A stretch of DNA of 64,000 nucleotides from Bremerella volcania (GCF_007748115.1 NZ_CP036289.1:3534001-3598000); one strand, 5' to 3'; counted from the first letter of the stretch, positions 43,574 to 53,691 are shown. The notes: generated from the letters alone by a model not told the origin. Program-made: numbers and translations.

Positions 43574-46111
43574 ATGTTTAACAAGGGTGATAAGCCGATC
43601 CCCGGTTATCGGCTTCAGCGTTTTCTTGGCCGCGGACAGTTCGGCGAGGTCTGGGCGGCCGATGGCCCAGGCGGAACGCTAGTCGCCCTGAAGTTCATTG
43701 CACTGCAGCAGAAGACGGGCATTCGCGAGTTAAAATCGATACAAGCGGTAAAACGGATCAAGCACGCCAACCTCTGCAGCGTGAATGCCATGTGGCTGTT
43801 GGGCTACGATGGCGACGTTCTCGACGATCACGAAATCGATCTGCTGATCCGCAACCAGACCAAAGAGAAAGAAGCCGCGTCCCAAACGCTGGCCATCGAA
43901 CAAACGCAGACGCTCAGCAATCCACAGTACCTGGTAGTCAGCATGACGCTGGCCGACGGAAGCCTGGATGAACGCCTGAAAAGCTTCACCGAAGGGGGCA
44001 TCCCCCGCGATCAGCTGATGGACTACATGCTTCAGGCAGCTCGTGGGATCGACTTCCTCAACTCGCCGGTGCACGACGTCGCCGGCGAGAAGGTTGGAAT
44101 CCAGCATCGCGACATCAAACCGGCCAACCTGCTGTTCGCCGGCGACTCGGTCCTGGTCGGTGACTTCGGCGTGGCGGCCGCGTTTGGCGAGTACGACACC
44201 GAGGCCACCAGCGTCGTGGGCAGCTTGTGTTACATGTCGCCGGAATCGATCAAGCGCATCCCCTCTTCGAGTTCCGACCAGTACGCCCTGGCGATTACCT
44301 ACTACCAGCTGCGAACCGGTACGCTTCCCTTCGAGCCGACCGTTTCGTTCGCCGAGTTGGTCGACATTCACGTACGCGGCAAGCTTCAGTTTCCCCTGGT
44401 ATCCGACCACGAACGAGCCGTCCTCAGCAAAGCGACCGCCACCGATCCCAAGCAGCGCTACAGGAACTGCGTCGAGTTTGCCAAGGCGCTGGCTGTCCCT
44501 GTCGAAGTAGCAGACGCCGGAGCAAAATCCGCAGTCCCCGTCCCCGCGATGCTCGGCGGAGCCATCGCCGCCGTCGTGCTGATCGGCCTGCTTTTGTGGG
44601 GCATCTTCGGTGGTGGATTCGGTGGTACTGGCGGCGCCAGCAACGGACCGCAATTGGCTTCGCATACGATTGTCTTCTCGCCAGAACAGACGATCTACGA
44701 CATCGCCATCACTGCCGAGCAGCCGCGTGAAAACGTCGCCTCAACGGGAACTTCCGCGGCCAATCTCGACCTGCTGCCGACCGACAAGGTACGTGTAACG
44801 GCTCGCTCGGAAGACTGGCTCTATCAGCCGCTGGACAAGGAATACTCGTTTGACGAGCTGGCTCGCGCCGACTGGAAAGTCAATCTCGAGCCGATCCCGG
44901 CCAAGTCGATGCTCGAGCACATCACCAAGTTGGCCGCCCAAGGCAAATGGGACGAAGCAACCCGAGAGTTCGCCAAAGCGGCGGCATTGCACCCCGAACT
45001 CAAAGACAAGCCTTCTCCCGAATCGGTCGAGCTGAAGGGAACGCCTGCCGTGGTGACCCATTCGCTGGTGCAAAAGCGTCTGGCCACGGCGATCAGCGAC
45101 GACGGTTCCAGCAAGCTCGGAGTCGTTCCGCTGAACGAACCCGGCAAGAACGCCGAAGACGTCGCCATCGGTTCGATCCCCTATCAGATCCATCTGCCCA
45201 CCCAAGCTCCGTGGGCCGTCCTGATGCAGGATAGCTCGGCCGCGGTCGTCTCCCTCGATGCTTCCGGCAAGCCATACGAAATCAGTCTTGGAAAACCAGG
45301 CGAGGCCCTCTTCCGCCAGGTAACCTCTTCGGCCTTGTCCCCCAGGGGCGATGCTATTCTGGTCGGCCAGGATCACAAGATGGTCTCCCTGCTGACAGCT
45401 CGTGAAGCGGACCAACCGATCACCAAGTCGGCCGAGTCAAGCTTCCCGACCCGGGTCGATGCCGTCGGTTTTTCGCCCGACGGTAAGTTCTGCTTCGCCA
45501 TGGGGATCGATGGAGACATTCGCCGCTGGCCGGTCGAAGGGTTCGGCGACGCGACCGCGAAAGACTTTCAGGTCGCCGATCTCGACGAGGAAGTCCTCGC
45601 CATTCATCCCATTTCGCAAGACCGCCTGTTCGCGTTCACGGAAACGAAGCTGCTAGACATTCAACTGGCCGATAGCGATACCAACGCTCAATCGAAGCTG
45701 GTCACCGATCTTCGCTCGGGACTGGTCGTCAGCCGACTGACCGACGATCAAAAGTACCTGGTCTATAGCACCCAGGGGCAATCGCAGCCGCTGTCGATTC
45801 TTTCCGTCGAAACCGGCGAGGTCACCAGCATTCGCCCGCCGGACATCAAGGGCCTAGTCGAGGACTTCGATGTTTCGTCCGACGGCCGCTGGATCGTGTA
45901 CGTCGACACCGAAGGAGCCATGCTGGCCATCGACCTGACGCAGCAGCCGCTGGCGCCGCTGCCGCTGCTTCCGTCGCCGGGTGAACGCTTGAAGTTCGTT
46001 CGCATCGCATCCAGCACGATGGACGTAGTAACCCTGGCCGAAGACGGCACCACCACCTGGTGGAACCTGGCCCAACTTCTGCTAGCCGCCCAAGCGAAAG
46101 CCAGCCACTAG
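43574..46111 (+). CDS. membrane Ser/Thr kinase with WD40-like outer domain
   Basis: 845 residues. The kinase domain (~12-300) has FLGRGQFGEVWAA, VALKFIA (Lys40), QHRDIKPANL (~180), VGDFGVAAAF and MSPESIKR. A transmembrane segment lies near 322-346 (LGGAIAAVVLIGLLLWGIFG). The C-terminal 500 residues carry beta-propeller repeats such as VDAVGFSPDGKFCFAMGIDG and VEDFDVSSDGRWIVYVDTEG. All catalytic residues are present. It lies next to VWA and WD40-caspase genes and is convergent with the first of them. The ATG at 43574 matches the domain start. An upstream extension of 32 residues is rejected. Confidence 0.85.
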   Translation: MFNKGDKPIPGYRLQRFLGRGQFGEVWAADGPGGTLVALKFIALQQKTGIRELKSIQAVKRIKHANLCSVNAMWLLGYDGDVLDDHEIDLLIRNQTKEKEAASQTLAIEQTQTLSNPQYLVVSMTLADGSLDERLKSFTEGGIPRDQLMDYMLQAARGIDFLNSPVHDVAGEKVGIQHRDIKPANLLFAGDSVLVGDFGVAAAFGEYDTEATSVVGSLCYMSPESIKRIPSSSSDQYALAITYYQLRTGTLPFEPTVSFAELVDIHVRGKLQFPLVSDHERAVLSKATATDPKQRYRNCVEFAKALAVPVEVADAGAKSAVPVPAMLGGAIAAVVLIGLLLWGIFGGGFGGTGGASNGPQLASHTIVFSPEQTIYDIAITAEQPRENVASTGTSAANLDLLPTDKVRVTARSEDWLYQPLDKEYSFDELARADWKVNLEPIPAKSMLEHITKLAAQGKWDEATREFAKAAALHPELKDKPSPESVELKGTPAVVTHSLVQKRLATAISDDGSSKLGVVPLNEPGKNAEDVAIGSIPYQIHLPTQAPWAVLMQDSSAAVVSLDASGKPYEISLGKPGEALFRQVTSSALSPRGDAILVGQDHKMVSLLTAREADQPITKSAESSFPTRVDAVGFSPDGKFCFAMGIDGDIRRWPVEGFGDATAKDFQVADLDEEVLAIHPISQDRLFAFTETKLLDIQLADSDTNAQSKLVTDLRSGLVVSRLTDDQKYLVYSTQGQSQPLSILSVETGEVTSIRPPDIKGLVEDFDVSSDGRWIVYVDTEGAMLAIDLTQQPLAPLPLLPSPGERLKFVRIASSTMDVVTLAEDGTTTWWNLAQLLLAAQAKASH

Positions 46112-46130
46112 GATCTCTCCTGTCCCCTCT

Positions 46131-46332
46131 CCTAAGGCCTGAAAGGCCGACCGAATGTAGCCAGGGGCGTCAGCCCCTGGTATCGATCTTCACAGAAATT
46201 TAAGCCCTGGAAGGGCGACCGAAAAGAGAATGACAACTTTCGGACGCCCTTCCAGGGCTAAGTCATTTGTCGCAAAATTAAACCAGGGGCTAACGCCCCT
46301 GGCTACATTCGGCCGGGCCTCCGGCCCTTAGG
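46131..46332. repeat. nested intergenic palindrome (two inverted repeats, one inside the other)
   Basis: The outer arms 46131-46181 and 46281-46332 are near-complementary. Each itself contains a CCAGGGGC-GCCCCTGG hairpin, and both ends read CCTAAGG. The inner arms 46201-46224 and 46235-46262 (AGCCCTGGAAGGGCG with CGCCCTTCCAGGGCT) form a second long stem. It fills the gap between two convergent genes. The CCAGGGGCGTCAGCCCCTGG motif is of the REP type. The element could terminate both transcripts. Confidence 0.85.
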
Positions 46333-46354
46333 ATTCGATCCTCAAGCCCATGAA

Positions 46355-48445
46355 CTAATTGGCCGTCAGCAGCAAGTCCCCTTCCTTCGGGAAGTAGGGC
46401 GTGCCGGTCTTGCCGTCGCCCGAATCCCATCGCATGTACTTCTGAATCACGTGGGCCTCTTCCGACTCGGGCCAGAATGCCAGGATGTGAATCAGGTGTT
46501 GGCGAGCCAGCTTCGTATCAGGCGTGAAGTCGGTCGCCTCGCTCGCTCCCCAGTCACCACACTGCACGCCGGCCAGCATCCAGTGGGCACGCAAGGCCAT
46601 CTTCAACAGCGAGGCCTCGCTGAACTCGGTGATCGATTGATAACGCCGTACTGCCGCCGGAAAATCCTTTCGCACCAGCAGCGCGTGATCGGCTTCGATC
46701 TCGGCTTGCAACAGGCGGTCGTTCAATTGACGCCGGCCATCGAACGCCTTGGTCAGGTAGCCGATCGCATCCTGCATATCCGACTTCGCATCGGCGGCCA
46801 GCCCCTGCTCTTCGCGCGTCTTAGCCAGGTTATAGTTCGCGCTGGCCAGCAGTGCGTAGGTGAATGCGTTGGCTTCGGGGTTTGCCGCCATCGGCTTCAG
46901 CAGCCCAATCGCCCAGTCCAAATCCTTCACGCGCAGCGATGGATCGACCGAGACGTCGACCGACTTCTCGATCAGGTCCATGGCCGAAAGCAGCTCCCCT
47001 TGCTCTTTGGAATTGAGGGTTCCCAGGATGCCTGGCCAGAACTCGCGAAGGTCGCTCGCCTGTTCGCTGCTGACTGCCTTGGCCAGCAGCACCATCGGCC
47101 CCATGGTGGGTCGCGTTTCCGGAATCGCTTTCAGGTACGAGGCCATCAAGATGTCTTCCGATCCGCTGGCTGAGATCGCCGCGATCGGCTTCGCGGAATT
47201 CGCGGTATACACCTGCGACTGGACATCCTGCAGATCGCGGTTGGCTCGCAGGTCACCCACGATCAAAATATCGGCTCGCAAGCGTAGGCATAATGCCTGC
47301 GGCCACTGCGATTGATCGACCGGACCTGACTTAAGTCGCAGAAACTCCGACTCGATCTGACGACTCGAAATCGTCTTGATGCCCGGCAAACGTCCCAGCG
47401 TGTATCGCAGCTGCGAGGCAAACCGGACGCCTGGGTCTTCGTGATAAAACGTCATCGCGTTCCAGGGAACGTGCGGCAAGATGGCCACGCGAACGGAAGT
47501 CAGATCGCCAAACTGCTTCTGCGCTTCCTGCTTCGCCTGGTTGATGTCGTCGTCGGTGATCGCCCCCACGAAGGCGAAGTCGGCCCGTGGTCGCTTGGCC
47601 GCGCTGGCGACCTTCTCTTTGATTTGCGAAAACGAAAGATCCAACATCAAGCCGCCGGTGCGCGACGTCAACTGTCCCATGAAATTACGGGTCTTATCGA
47701 CGGTCGCCTCAAACGCTTCGTGCTCTTCCGGGCGACTCTCGCACAGCAGCCCATGGATGTTGATGCCGCGTTGGTTGGCGACGTTCACCAAAGCATCGGT
47801 CTCGTACCAGCGGCGCGACTGGGTCTTTGGTTCATCAAACGAAGTGTCGTACGGCGGGGCATCGGTAATGAGCATCAACCACTTGGTGGCCTTTTCGTCC
47901 TCCGACCACGGCAGCTCTTGAATCGTCTTGAAGACCGCCAGGTCGACCGCTTCAGGGAAGTAAGGTTTGCCTGACTGCGGCTGCAGCGAATCGATCATCT
48001 TCTGCACAGCCGCGTCGTCCCCTGAGAACCCGTTGGAAACACCCACGAGCGGCTTATTGCTTTTGCCACTATCGGCGAACGAAACGATGGCGACTTCGAC
48101 CTTGGTTCCGCTGGCCCGCTTCAGGTCGGCGATCACCTGGGGAACCTTCGCGCGAATGCCAGGCAGTTCTCGGGCCATGCTCTCGGTAGTGTCAACGAGA
48201 AACGCGATTTGAATGCTCGGCGTCTCGGGACGAATCGCGTCGAGGAAGCTTCCTTGAAAGATCCCCATGCTCTTCGCGTCGGGCGCGGTTCGCACGTTGA
48301 AGATCGAATCGAGCGCCGAGGCGGCCGTAGGTTGGGGGTCTTGCGCAAAAAGCGAGGAAACGGTTAGCGTGTTTCCAATTAGTACGCAACACAACAAACC
48401 AGCGAGCGTTAATCCAAAGCGTCGAAGCAATTCCGTATGACGCAC
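46355..48445 (-). CDS. secreted VWA-domain protein
   Basis: 696 residues from a GTG with AGGAGG 8 bases upstream. The N-terminus is a signal peptide (LLRRFGLTLAGLLCCVLIGN, cleavage after SLFAQ). The VWA domain (~78-250) has MIDAS residues in FLVDTTESMA (Asp85-x-Thr87-x-Ser89), with later WLMLITDAPPYDTSFD. The C-terminal half is helical and TPR-like (AFTYALLASANYNLAKTREE). It is divergent from the WD40-caspase gene with 106 bases between starts, so they probably share a regulatory region. It may act as an adhesion or scaffold partner of that protein, but this is inference. Confidence 0.75.
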   Translation of the reverse strand: MRHTELLRRFGLTLAGLLCCVLIGNTLTVSSLFAQDPQPTAASALDSIFNVRTAPDAKSMGIFQGSFLDAIRPETPSIQIAFLVDTTESMARELPGIRAKVPQVIADLKRASGTKVEVAIVSFADSGKSNKPLVGVSNGFSGDDAAVQKMIDSLQPQSGKPYFPEAVDLAVFKTIQELPWSEDEKATKWLMLITDAPPYDTSFDEPKTQSRRWYETDALVNVANQRGINIHGLLCESRPEEHEAFEATVDKTRNFMGQLTSRTGGLMLDLSFSQIKEKVASAAKRPRADFAFVGAITDDDINQAKQEAQKQFGDLTSVRVAILPHVPWNAMTFYHEDPGVRFASQLRYTLGRLPGIKTISSRQIESEFLRLKSGPVDQSQWPQALCLRLRADILIVGDLRANRDLQDVQSQVYTANSAKPIAAISASGSEDILMASYLKAIPETRPTMGPMVLLAKAVSSEQASDLREFWPGILGTLNSKEQGELLSAMDLIEKSVDVSVDPSLRVKDLDWAIGLLKPMAANPEANAFTYALLASANYNLAKTREEQGLAADAKSDMQDAIGYLTKAFDGRRQLNDRLLQAEIEADHALLVRKDFPAAVRRYQSITEFSEASLLKMALRAHWMLAGVQCGDWGASEATDFTPDTKLARQHLIHILAFWPESEEAHVIQKYMRWDSGDGKTGTPYFPKEGDLLLTAN

Positions 48446-48551
48446 GTTTCGTTCCTCCTGCGGTTGTTTCGACCAAATTTCGCTGGCAAAAAATTCGCCG
48501 GTCATTGTAAACTGCCTCACACGGCCCTGAAAACGGCTTTTCCGAAAGTAC

Positions 48552-51500
48552 ATGATGATACGACTCCTACGTGCCTGGTTCTCTGTCTTAGTAGTGGTTA
48601 TCGCTCCACTACCCCTGACGGTTGCCCAAGAAATGCTTCCGGCCGAAAGTATTTTGCCAGGTCAAGATGAGCCGCCTAAGTTCTCGCACGAAGGTTTGCC
48701 TGACGAATCGGTCGTCCCTGGCCTGCCCGTAAACTCGATGCAAGCGGAACAACCGGCCCCCGAACAGCTTTCACCGAGCGACGAAGTTCCGCTGGCCGGT
48801 GAGCACGTCGTGCCCAATATTGAGGTCGTGCAAGAGGTCGCCTTGCCGGAAGACCCTCCATGGCTGCGCCTCAATCTGGGTGGTCCCACCGCGCCGGTTC
48901 AAACGCTTTGCTTCTCGCGCGATGGCACCCGGCTGCTTGCCGCTGGCAACGACAAAATGGTCCATAGCTGGATCGCCGCCGCTCCGCAGCCTGGCATGCC
49001 GCAGCGCTGGATCTACGAGACCCCGGTGCGTTGGCAGGTCCAGCGAGCGACGCGCGGTGACATCCATGCACTGGCCGCCATGCAAGGGAAGTTCGCGTTC
49101 GCCGGGATTGGCGCTTCGGCGCTAACAGGCGAAATCGTGCTGGCCGATCAAGGCCGCATGGCATACGAGCGGACCCTCTTCGACGTCGAAAATGGACCAC
49201 GCTCGCAAATCCTCGATTTGGCGGCCCTGCCCGAAGGGCTCTTCTCGCTCGACTCGGAAGGGGACATCCAGTACTGGTCCGCCGATCCGGCCACCGGCAA
49301 GTGGTCGTTCGCAACTGGCGCCAATCCGAATGAAACGCTCAAAACCGATCCTGCTCAGCTGCGATCGTGGCGACTGCGCGGCAGCCGTATGGCATCCAGC
49401 GGCGACGACACGCTGATCTTTCCGGTGCCGGTTCGTAGCGAACAAGGGATCCCCTATTGGCGAATCGGCCGCTGGAAAGCCAACGACGCCGGGGCCACGC
49501 TCGTCGGTGCGATCACCCAGGAGTTTCCCGGCGGCATCGGCGCGATGGCCTGTAGTGCCAACGGAAGTCGCCTGGCCGCGGCCGACATCAGCGACTCAGG
49601 CACGCTCGTCCTGGCCGACCTGGCCAATCCGCGTGGCACCGCGTCGATCGCTACCGGTGCCAACGTACGCAGTGTTTGCATGCCCAACGATGGCAGCCAG
49701 GTTGCCGCCGTCATCGCGAAATCACCGCGAGGTCCGTTTGAAATTCGGTTATGGAAGTGGCCTCTGGGGGGCGCACCGCAAGCTTCGTCAACGCTTCCCC
49801 TGGCCACGATCGCCACTGATGCGGCCTTCAGCCCTGATGGCAGATTTCTGGCAGTCACGCAGGAAAATGCCGTCGTGATGCACGACCTGGCCGACCTCAA
49901 ATCGCCGGTCGTTCTGACCACGCCAATCATCACGCCTGAGGACGTCGCGTTCACGCTCGATGCCGACTACCGCATCGTCATCCGGCAACAAGCTGCCGAT
50001 GGGCAACCCGAGAGCGTGATTCAATTCGAAACGGCTCGGCGGCGGTACTCCGTCCTTCAGCCACCCCCACCGACCGTCCCCAGCAATCCGTGGAAAGGAA
50101 CCTGGTCGCTCCAGCAAAAGGCCGTCGATCGCGGCACTCGTTTGGTCTACGAAATCTTTCAGGGGGACCAGTCCTACTGCGAAATTCCGCAGGCAATCCT
50201 GGGCACCTCACGCATCACCTCGGTCTGCTGGCTGGCTCCCGAGGAAGGTCGCAATGCCCCTTCGCATATCGTCGTCGGCACGGTCGGTCGCAATCATGCT
50301 TACCTGCTCGACATCACCAACCCGCAAAACGTGAGCGTCGTCCGCGAGTTTCGCGGGCACTCTTCCGCGATTCGTAGCGTGGGCGTTTCGATCGACTATC
50401 GTTACCTCGTCACCGGCAGCGACGACGGGCTGGTCAACATTTGGAAACTGACCGAAGAGCCTGCCGCTTCGCGATCGCAAAACGCCTGGGGCGCCGACTT
50501 CGAGATCGTCAACAACCAGGTCGTTGCCCGAAACGTGATTGCGGACGGTCCGCTCTATTATCGCGGCGTTCGCACAGGCGACGTCATCGAGTCGCTGGCC
50601 CAGCGCGTCGATGCCAATCCCGACGCTCCATTCGATGAAAAGGAGCGAGATGAGAAGACCATCGACAACGCGGACGCCATCGTGCAAACGTTGGCGACGA
50701 CCGCCGGCGATACGATGCTTCGCTTTCAAATCGAACGCAACGGTGCTCGACAGAAGCCGTTCTACTTGCACCCTGCCTGGCAGCCGCTGGCCTCGCTGGT
50801 AACCACCAGCGATCGCGAGTGGGCCTATTGGACGCCGTATGGTTACTACGACGCTTCCTTCAACGGACACAAGATCTTCGGCTGGCAGATCAATCGCGGG
50901 ATCGATCAGGCCCCCGACTTTTTCCTGGCGGCGGAGCTCAAGCAGCAACTCGAGAAGCCGCGCGTCATGGAGCGACTGCTCGACGCCGGAAGCCTGTCGG
51001 CCGCCATGCAGGTCGCCAAGGCGACGGTCCCGTTCAACCTGCATAACCGCCTGGAAGCGCTCGCATCGCTGCGTCCGCAAATCACGATCGATTCGCCCAC
51101 CAACGACCAGCTGCTAAACGAATCGCAGGTACTAGTCGAAGCGACGATTCACGTCCCGGCTGGCTCGGAGCTGACTTCGTCCAAGGTCTTCGCCAATGGC
51201 GTCCCCGCGGTGGAGAAGCTTGACGAAGAGGTGACCGTGAGCGAGGTCGTCAATGGTCACCAGCACAAGCTTCGCTGGCGTGTGGCCTTACCGCCGGATC
51301 AGCGGATTCGCCTGGACGTGATTGCCTCGACGACCGAAGGAATTTCCGCCACCGAGTCGCTCACGATCGTCCAGCCTGCCTCAAAGCACGCGGCGCGTCC
51401 GCGGCTGTTCGTGATCGCGGCCGGCATCAGTCAATATTCCGATCAACAGATTCCACAGCTTGACTTCGCTGCGGAAAATGCCAAGGCGTTTACCAACACG

Positions 51501-52184
51501 CTCAAGGCACACGCCGCGCAAATGGACGTCGAGACAATCGTGCTGACCGATGCCAACGTCACGCAGCCGCTGTGGAACGTGGCGGCCGATACGATGTGGC
51601 AGCAGCTGCAAAACACGGCCCGTCCGCAGGATGTGGTGTTGTTCTTTCTGTCCGGGCACGGGGTCCGGGACGTCGAGTCCCAACGCTACTTCTTCTTGAC
51701 CAGCGACAGCCGATTTGCCGACGTCGCCGGCAGGCGCTACGAACGGTGCATCTCGTCCGATGCGTTTCAGGCGTATTTCGCCGGTCTGCCGTGCCGCAAG
51801 GTGGCGATCCTCGATACGTGCCACAGCGGTGCGATTCAGCCGCTGCGGCAGGACGACTTGAAGGTGATGCTGCGTGACATGGAAGAGGACGTCATCCTCA
51901 CGATCACCGCCAGCGAAGGGGACGAAGAAGCATTTGAGGAGCGCGACAAACGTCTGGGCCGCTTCACGGCTCGGCTGGTCGAAGGTCTGTCCGGCAGTGC
52001 CGACCAGCGGGCGTATGCCGGCAACGGTGATGGCCAAGTCAGCCTGAACGAAGTCGCGCAGTACGTTCAGGCCACCGTCCCCAGCGATGCGGCGGCCGTC
52101 GGTCAGTCGCAGCATCCGACGATCTTCCCTCGCGACTTGTTCCCGCTGGTCGACGTTCCCCTAGCCACGAGCGCGGCCAACTAA
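48552..52184 (+). CDS. WD40-repeat caspase-like (peptidase C14) protein
   Basis: 1210 residues. A signal peptide (RLLRAWFSVLVVVIAPLPLT, ending VAQ) precedes a beta-propeller (~100-640; LCFSRDGTRLLAAGNDKMVH and SSAIRSVGVSIDYRYLVTGS). A PDZ-like stretch (LYYRGVRTGDVIESLAQRVD) and a linker with HKIFGWQINRGIDQAPDFF come next. The C-terminal caspase domain (~950-1190) has catalytic His1036 in FLSGHGV and Cys1090 in ILDTCHSGA. Both catalytic residues are intact. It is a bacterial metacaspase/orthocaspase likely to cleave after basic residues. The signal peptide puts the protease outside the cytoplasm. It is the largest gene in a kinase-VWA-caspase group. Confidence 0.9.
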   Translation: MMIRLLRAWFSVLVVVIAPLPLTVAQEMLPAESILPGQDEPPKFSHEGLPDESVVPGLPVNSMQAEQPAPEQLSPSDEVPLAGEHVVPNIEVVQEVALPEDPPWLRLNLGGPTAPVQTLCFSRDGTRLLAAGNDKMVHSWIAAAPQPGMPQRWIYETPVRWQVQRATRGDIHALAAMQGKFAFAGIGASALTGEIVLADQGRMAYERTLFDVENGPRSQILDLAALPEGLFSLDSEGDIQYWSADPATGKWSFATGANPNETLKTDPAQLRSWRLRGSRMASSGDDTLIFPVPVRSEQGIPYWRIGRWKANDAGATLVGAITQEFPGGIGAMACSANGSRLAAADISDSGTLVLADLANPRGTASIATGANVRSVCMPNDGSQVAAVIAKSPRGPFEIRLWKWPLGGAPQASSTLPLATIATDAAFSPDGRFLAVTQENAVVMHDLADLKSPVVLTTPIITPEDVAFTLDADYRIVIRQQAADGQPESVIQFETARRRYSVLQPPPPTVPSNPWKGTWSLQQKAVDRGTRLVYEIFQGDQSYCEIPQAILGTSRITSVCWLAPEEGRNAPSHIVVGTVGRNHAYLLDITNPQNVSVVREFRGHSSAIRSVGVSIDYRYLVTGSDDGLVNIWKLTEEPAASRSQNAWGADFEIVNNQVVARNVIADGPLYYRGVRTGDVIESLAQRVDANPDAPFDEKERDEKTIDNADAIVQTLATTAGDTMLRFQIERNGARQKPFYLHPAWQPLASLVTTSDREWAYWTPYGYYDASFNGHKIFGWQINRGIDQAPDFFLAAELKQQLEKPRVMERLLDAGSLSAAMQVAKATVPFNLHNRLEALASLRPQITIDSPTNDQLLNESQVLVEATIHVPAGSELTSSKVFANGVPAVEKLDEEVTVSEVVNGHQHKLRWRVALPPDQRIRLDVIASTTEGISATESLTIVQPASKHAARPRLFVIAAGISQYSDQQIPQLDFAAENAKAFTNTLKAHAAQMDVETIVLTDANVTQPLWNVAADTMWQQLQNTARPQDVVLFFLSGHGVRDVESQRYFFLTSDSRFADVAGRRYERCISSDAFQAYFAGLPCRKVAILDTCHSGAIQPLRQDDLKVMLRDMEEDVILTITASEGDEEAFEERDKRLGRFTARLVEGLSGSADQRAYAGNGDGQVSLNEVAQYVQATVPSDAAAVGQSQHPTIFPRDLFPLVDVPLATSAAN

Positions 52185-52657
52185 ATTGCCCCGAGCCCTA
52201 CTTCAGTCCGATGGTCACACCGTAACAAGTCGGCCCGGTGTGCGCCTCGCGAACCCTTCTGGCCTGCAGTGGGTCTCACCCAGGAACGACTACCAACGGA
52301 AACCTTTTTCTCCATTTCACCGCCTGCAGAGGAGTGCGCAATGCCGTGTGATTGGAAGGCAGCCCTTCGCCAGCTTACTTCGCTCATCCAGCATGTTTCC
52401 GAAGATTGGAACAGCGGATCACGCTCTTTCACGCCTCACTTCGACGGGGCGATCGGCCGACAAAAACGCGCCCCCAGCGTGACCCCACCCCCGTGGCTCA
52501 GCCGCAGGAACAAACGCCCAGCGCAGCGCGGAGGCCCACGCACCTAACGGCGTGCCGTGTGTTTTTGCGCTGGTGGAGCTGCAGAACGTGTGAGTTAAAG
52601 CAACCACCAGCGCGCGCATTCCTGTCCCCTCGCCCCTGAGGGGAGAGGGGACAGGAA
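52185..52657. other. 473-bp gene-free stretch with two inverted repeats
   Basis: No credible gene. It holds an inverted repeat GCGCTGGTGG (52567-52576) with CCACCAGCGC (52604-52613), then the perfect hairpin at 52618-52658. It lies between the caspase gene and a convergent gene. Confidence 0.6.
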
Positions 52658-52658
52658 T
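52618..52658. repeat. CCCCTC/GAGGGG hairpin
   Basis: Perfect 14-bp arms (ATTCCTGTCCCCTC and GAGGGGACAGGAAT) enclose a smaller CCCCT/AGGGG stem. A related hairpin occurs at 56267-56295, and partial copies at ~46118 and ~53875. It is a short dispersed repeat that may serve as a terminator for convergent transcripts. Confidence 0.75.
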
Positions 52659-53548
52659 CAAGGCGGCCCGCGTTCGTGGGCCGTTTCGACTTGTCGTGTT
52701 TTGTTGTTGGACGCCATCCTCACGTCCGCGCAGGCATGCTTTTCGATCGCACGAAGCACACGTTCGCGTCGTGTGGGCGTGATGATCTGCTTGGTTTCGG
52801 CTCGGGAGATTACTTGGGGCTGCGTTTCGCTTTCGGATTGTTCTTCGCTGGAAGCCTCTTTCACCGGTGCGTTGAGTTCCTCTTCTAGCGCATCGATCTC
52901 GGCCTGTTTCGCGGTGATCTCCTCGATCAACTGCAGGTTGAGCTTTTTCATGCGGTAGAACATCCACGCGTACAATCGTGCGGCTTCGTACGTGAGCGGT
53001 TCGCGCAACGGTTGCCGTAGCCGGTAACGCTTTCGTTCCTCGTAACGCGTCACGGCGTCGCGTTCGCGCGGTTCTCGACTTTCGCCTGAATCACTTCGCG
53101 AACGTTTAGGCGTTAGGCCGTTGGGCACCAGGGGAGGATCGATTTCGGGGAACTCGTACGCCGCGACCTCCGGATCGATTTCGACCACGATGCTGTCGGC
53201 CCGGTAATGGGGCCGGTCGGGGTCGAACGCTTCAACAGGCGGCTCGTCGTGGGAAACGTCCTTCGCCATCGCGGCCTGAAACGCGGCTTCCTCCTGGGCC
53301 TCTTGCCGACGGATGATTTCGTTGAGCGTGGCCGATTGCGGCCGAGGCGTTCGTTTCGGAGGGGCCATCTTCGGCGGCCAGAACTTCTTGGGCTGCGACT
53401 CGTTGGCCGGCTCTTCCTGCAAGATCATCAACACTTTCCCGCAGCAGGGGCACAGAAGCCGATTCCCATCGCGCACGGCAACCTGCGGAGCGTGCGCTGA
53501 TGCGTCCGCTCCGTGTGTTTCAGGTTGTGGTGCGTGTTGATGGGACAT
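52658..53548 (-). CDS. uncharacterised protein with CPCC zinc motif
   Basis: 296 residues. Near the N-terminus NRLLCPCCGKVLMIL is a compact Cys motif that may bind zinc. A Pro/Lys/Arg-rich stretch follows (KKFWPPKMAPPKRTPRPQ). Then come an acidic middle, a basic block (RYEERKRYRLRQPLREPL) and a coiled coil (NLQLIEEITAKQAEIDALEE). The C-terminus is again basic. The layout suggests nucleic-acid binding or a scaffold, but no family is recognised. The ATG at 53548 is preferred to an upstream ATG, since the intervening residues look like intergenic sequence. It appears monocistronic. Confidence 0.6.
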   Translation of the reverse strand: MSHQHAPQPETHGADASAHAPQVAVRDGNRLLCPCCGKVLMILQEEPANESQPKKFWPPKMAPPKRTPRPQSATLNEIIRRQEAQEEAAFQAAMAKDVSHDEPPVEAFDPDRPHYRADSIVVEIDPEVAAYEFPEIDPPLVPNGLTPKRSRSDSGESREPRERDAVTRYEERKRYRLRQPLREPLTYEAARLYAWMFYRMKKLNLQLIEEITAKQAEIDALEEELNAPVKEASSEEQSESETQPQVISRAETKQIITPTRRERVLRAIEKHACADVRMASNNKTRQVETAHERGPP

Positions 53549-53691
53549 GACAGTATTCGTGTGTTGAAGGTTTGCGTACCCACGCGAACGTGGGCTTGGC
53601 ACCCGGAAGCGAGATTGCTTCATCGGGTGTACGTGCAATTTAGAGGACTAGCGCTTCAGTGAGATAGTGCGCGCGGAAAAAAATTTTTTGA

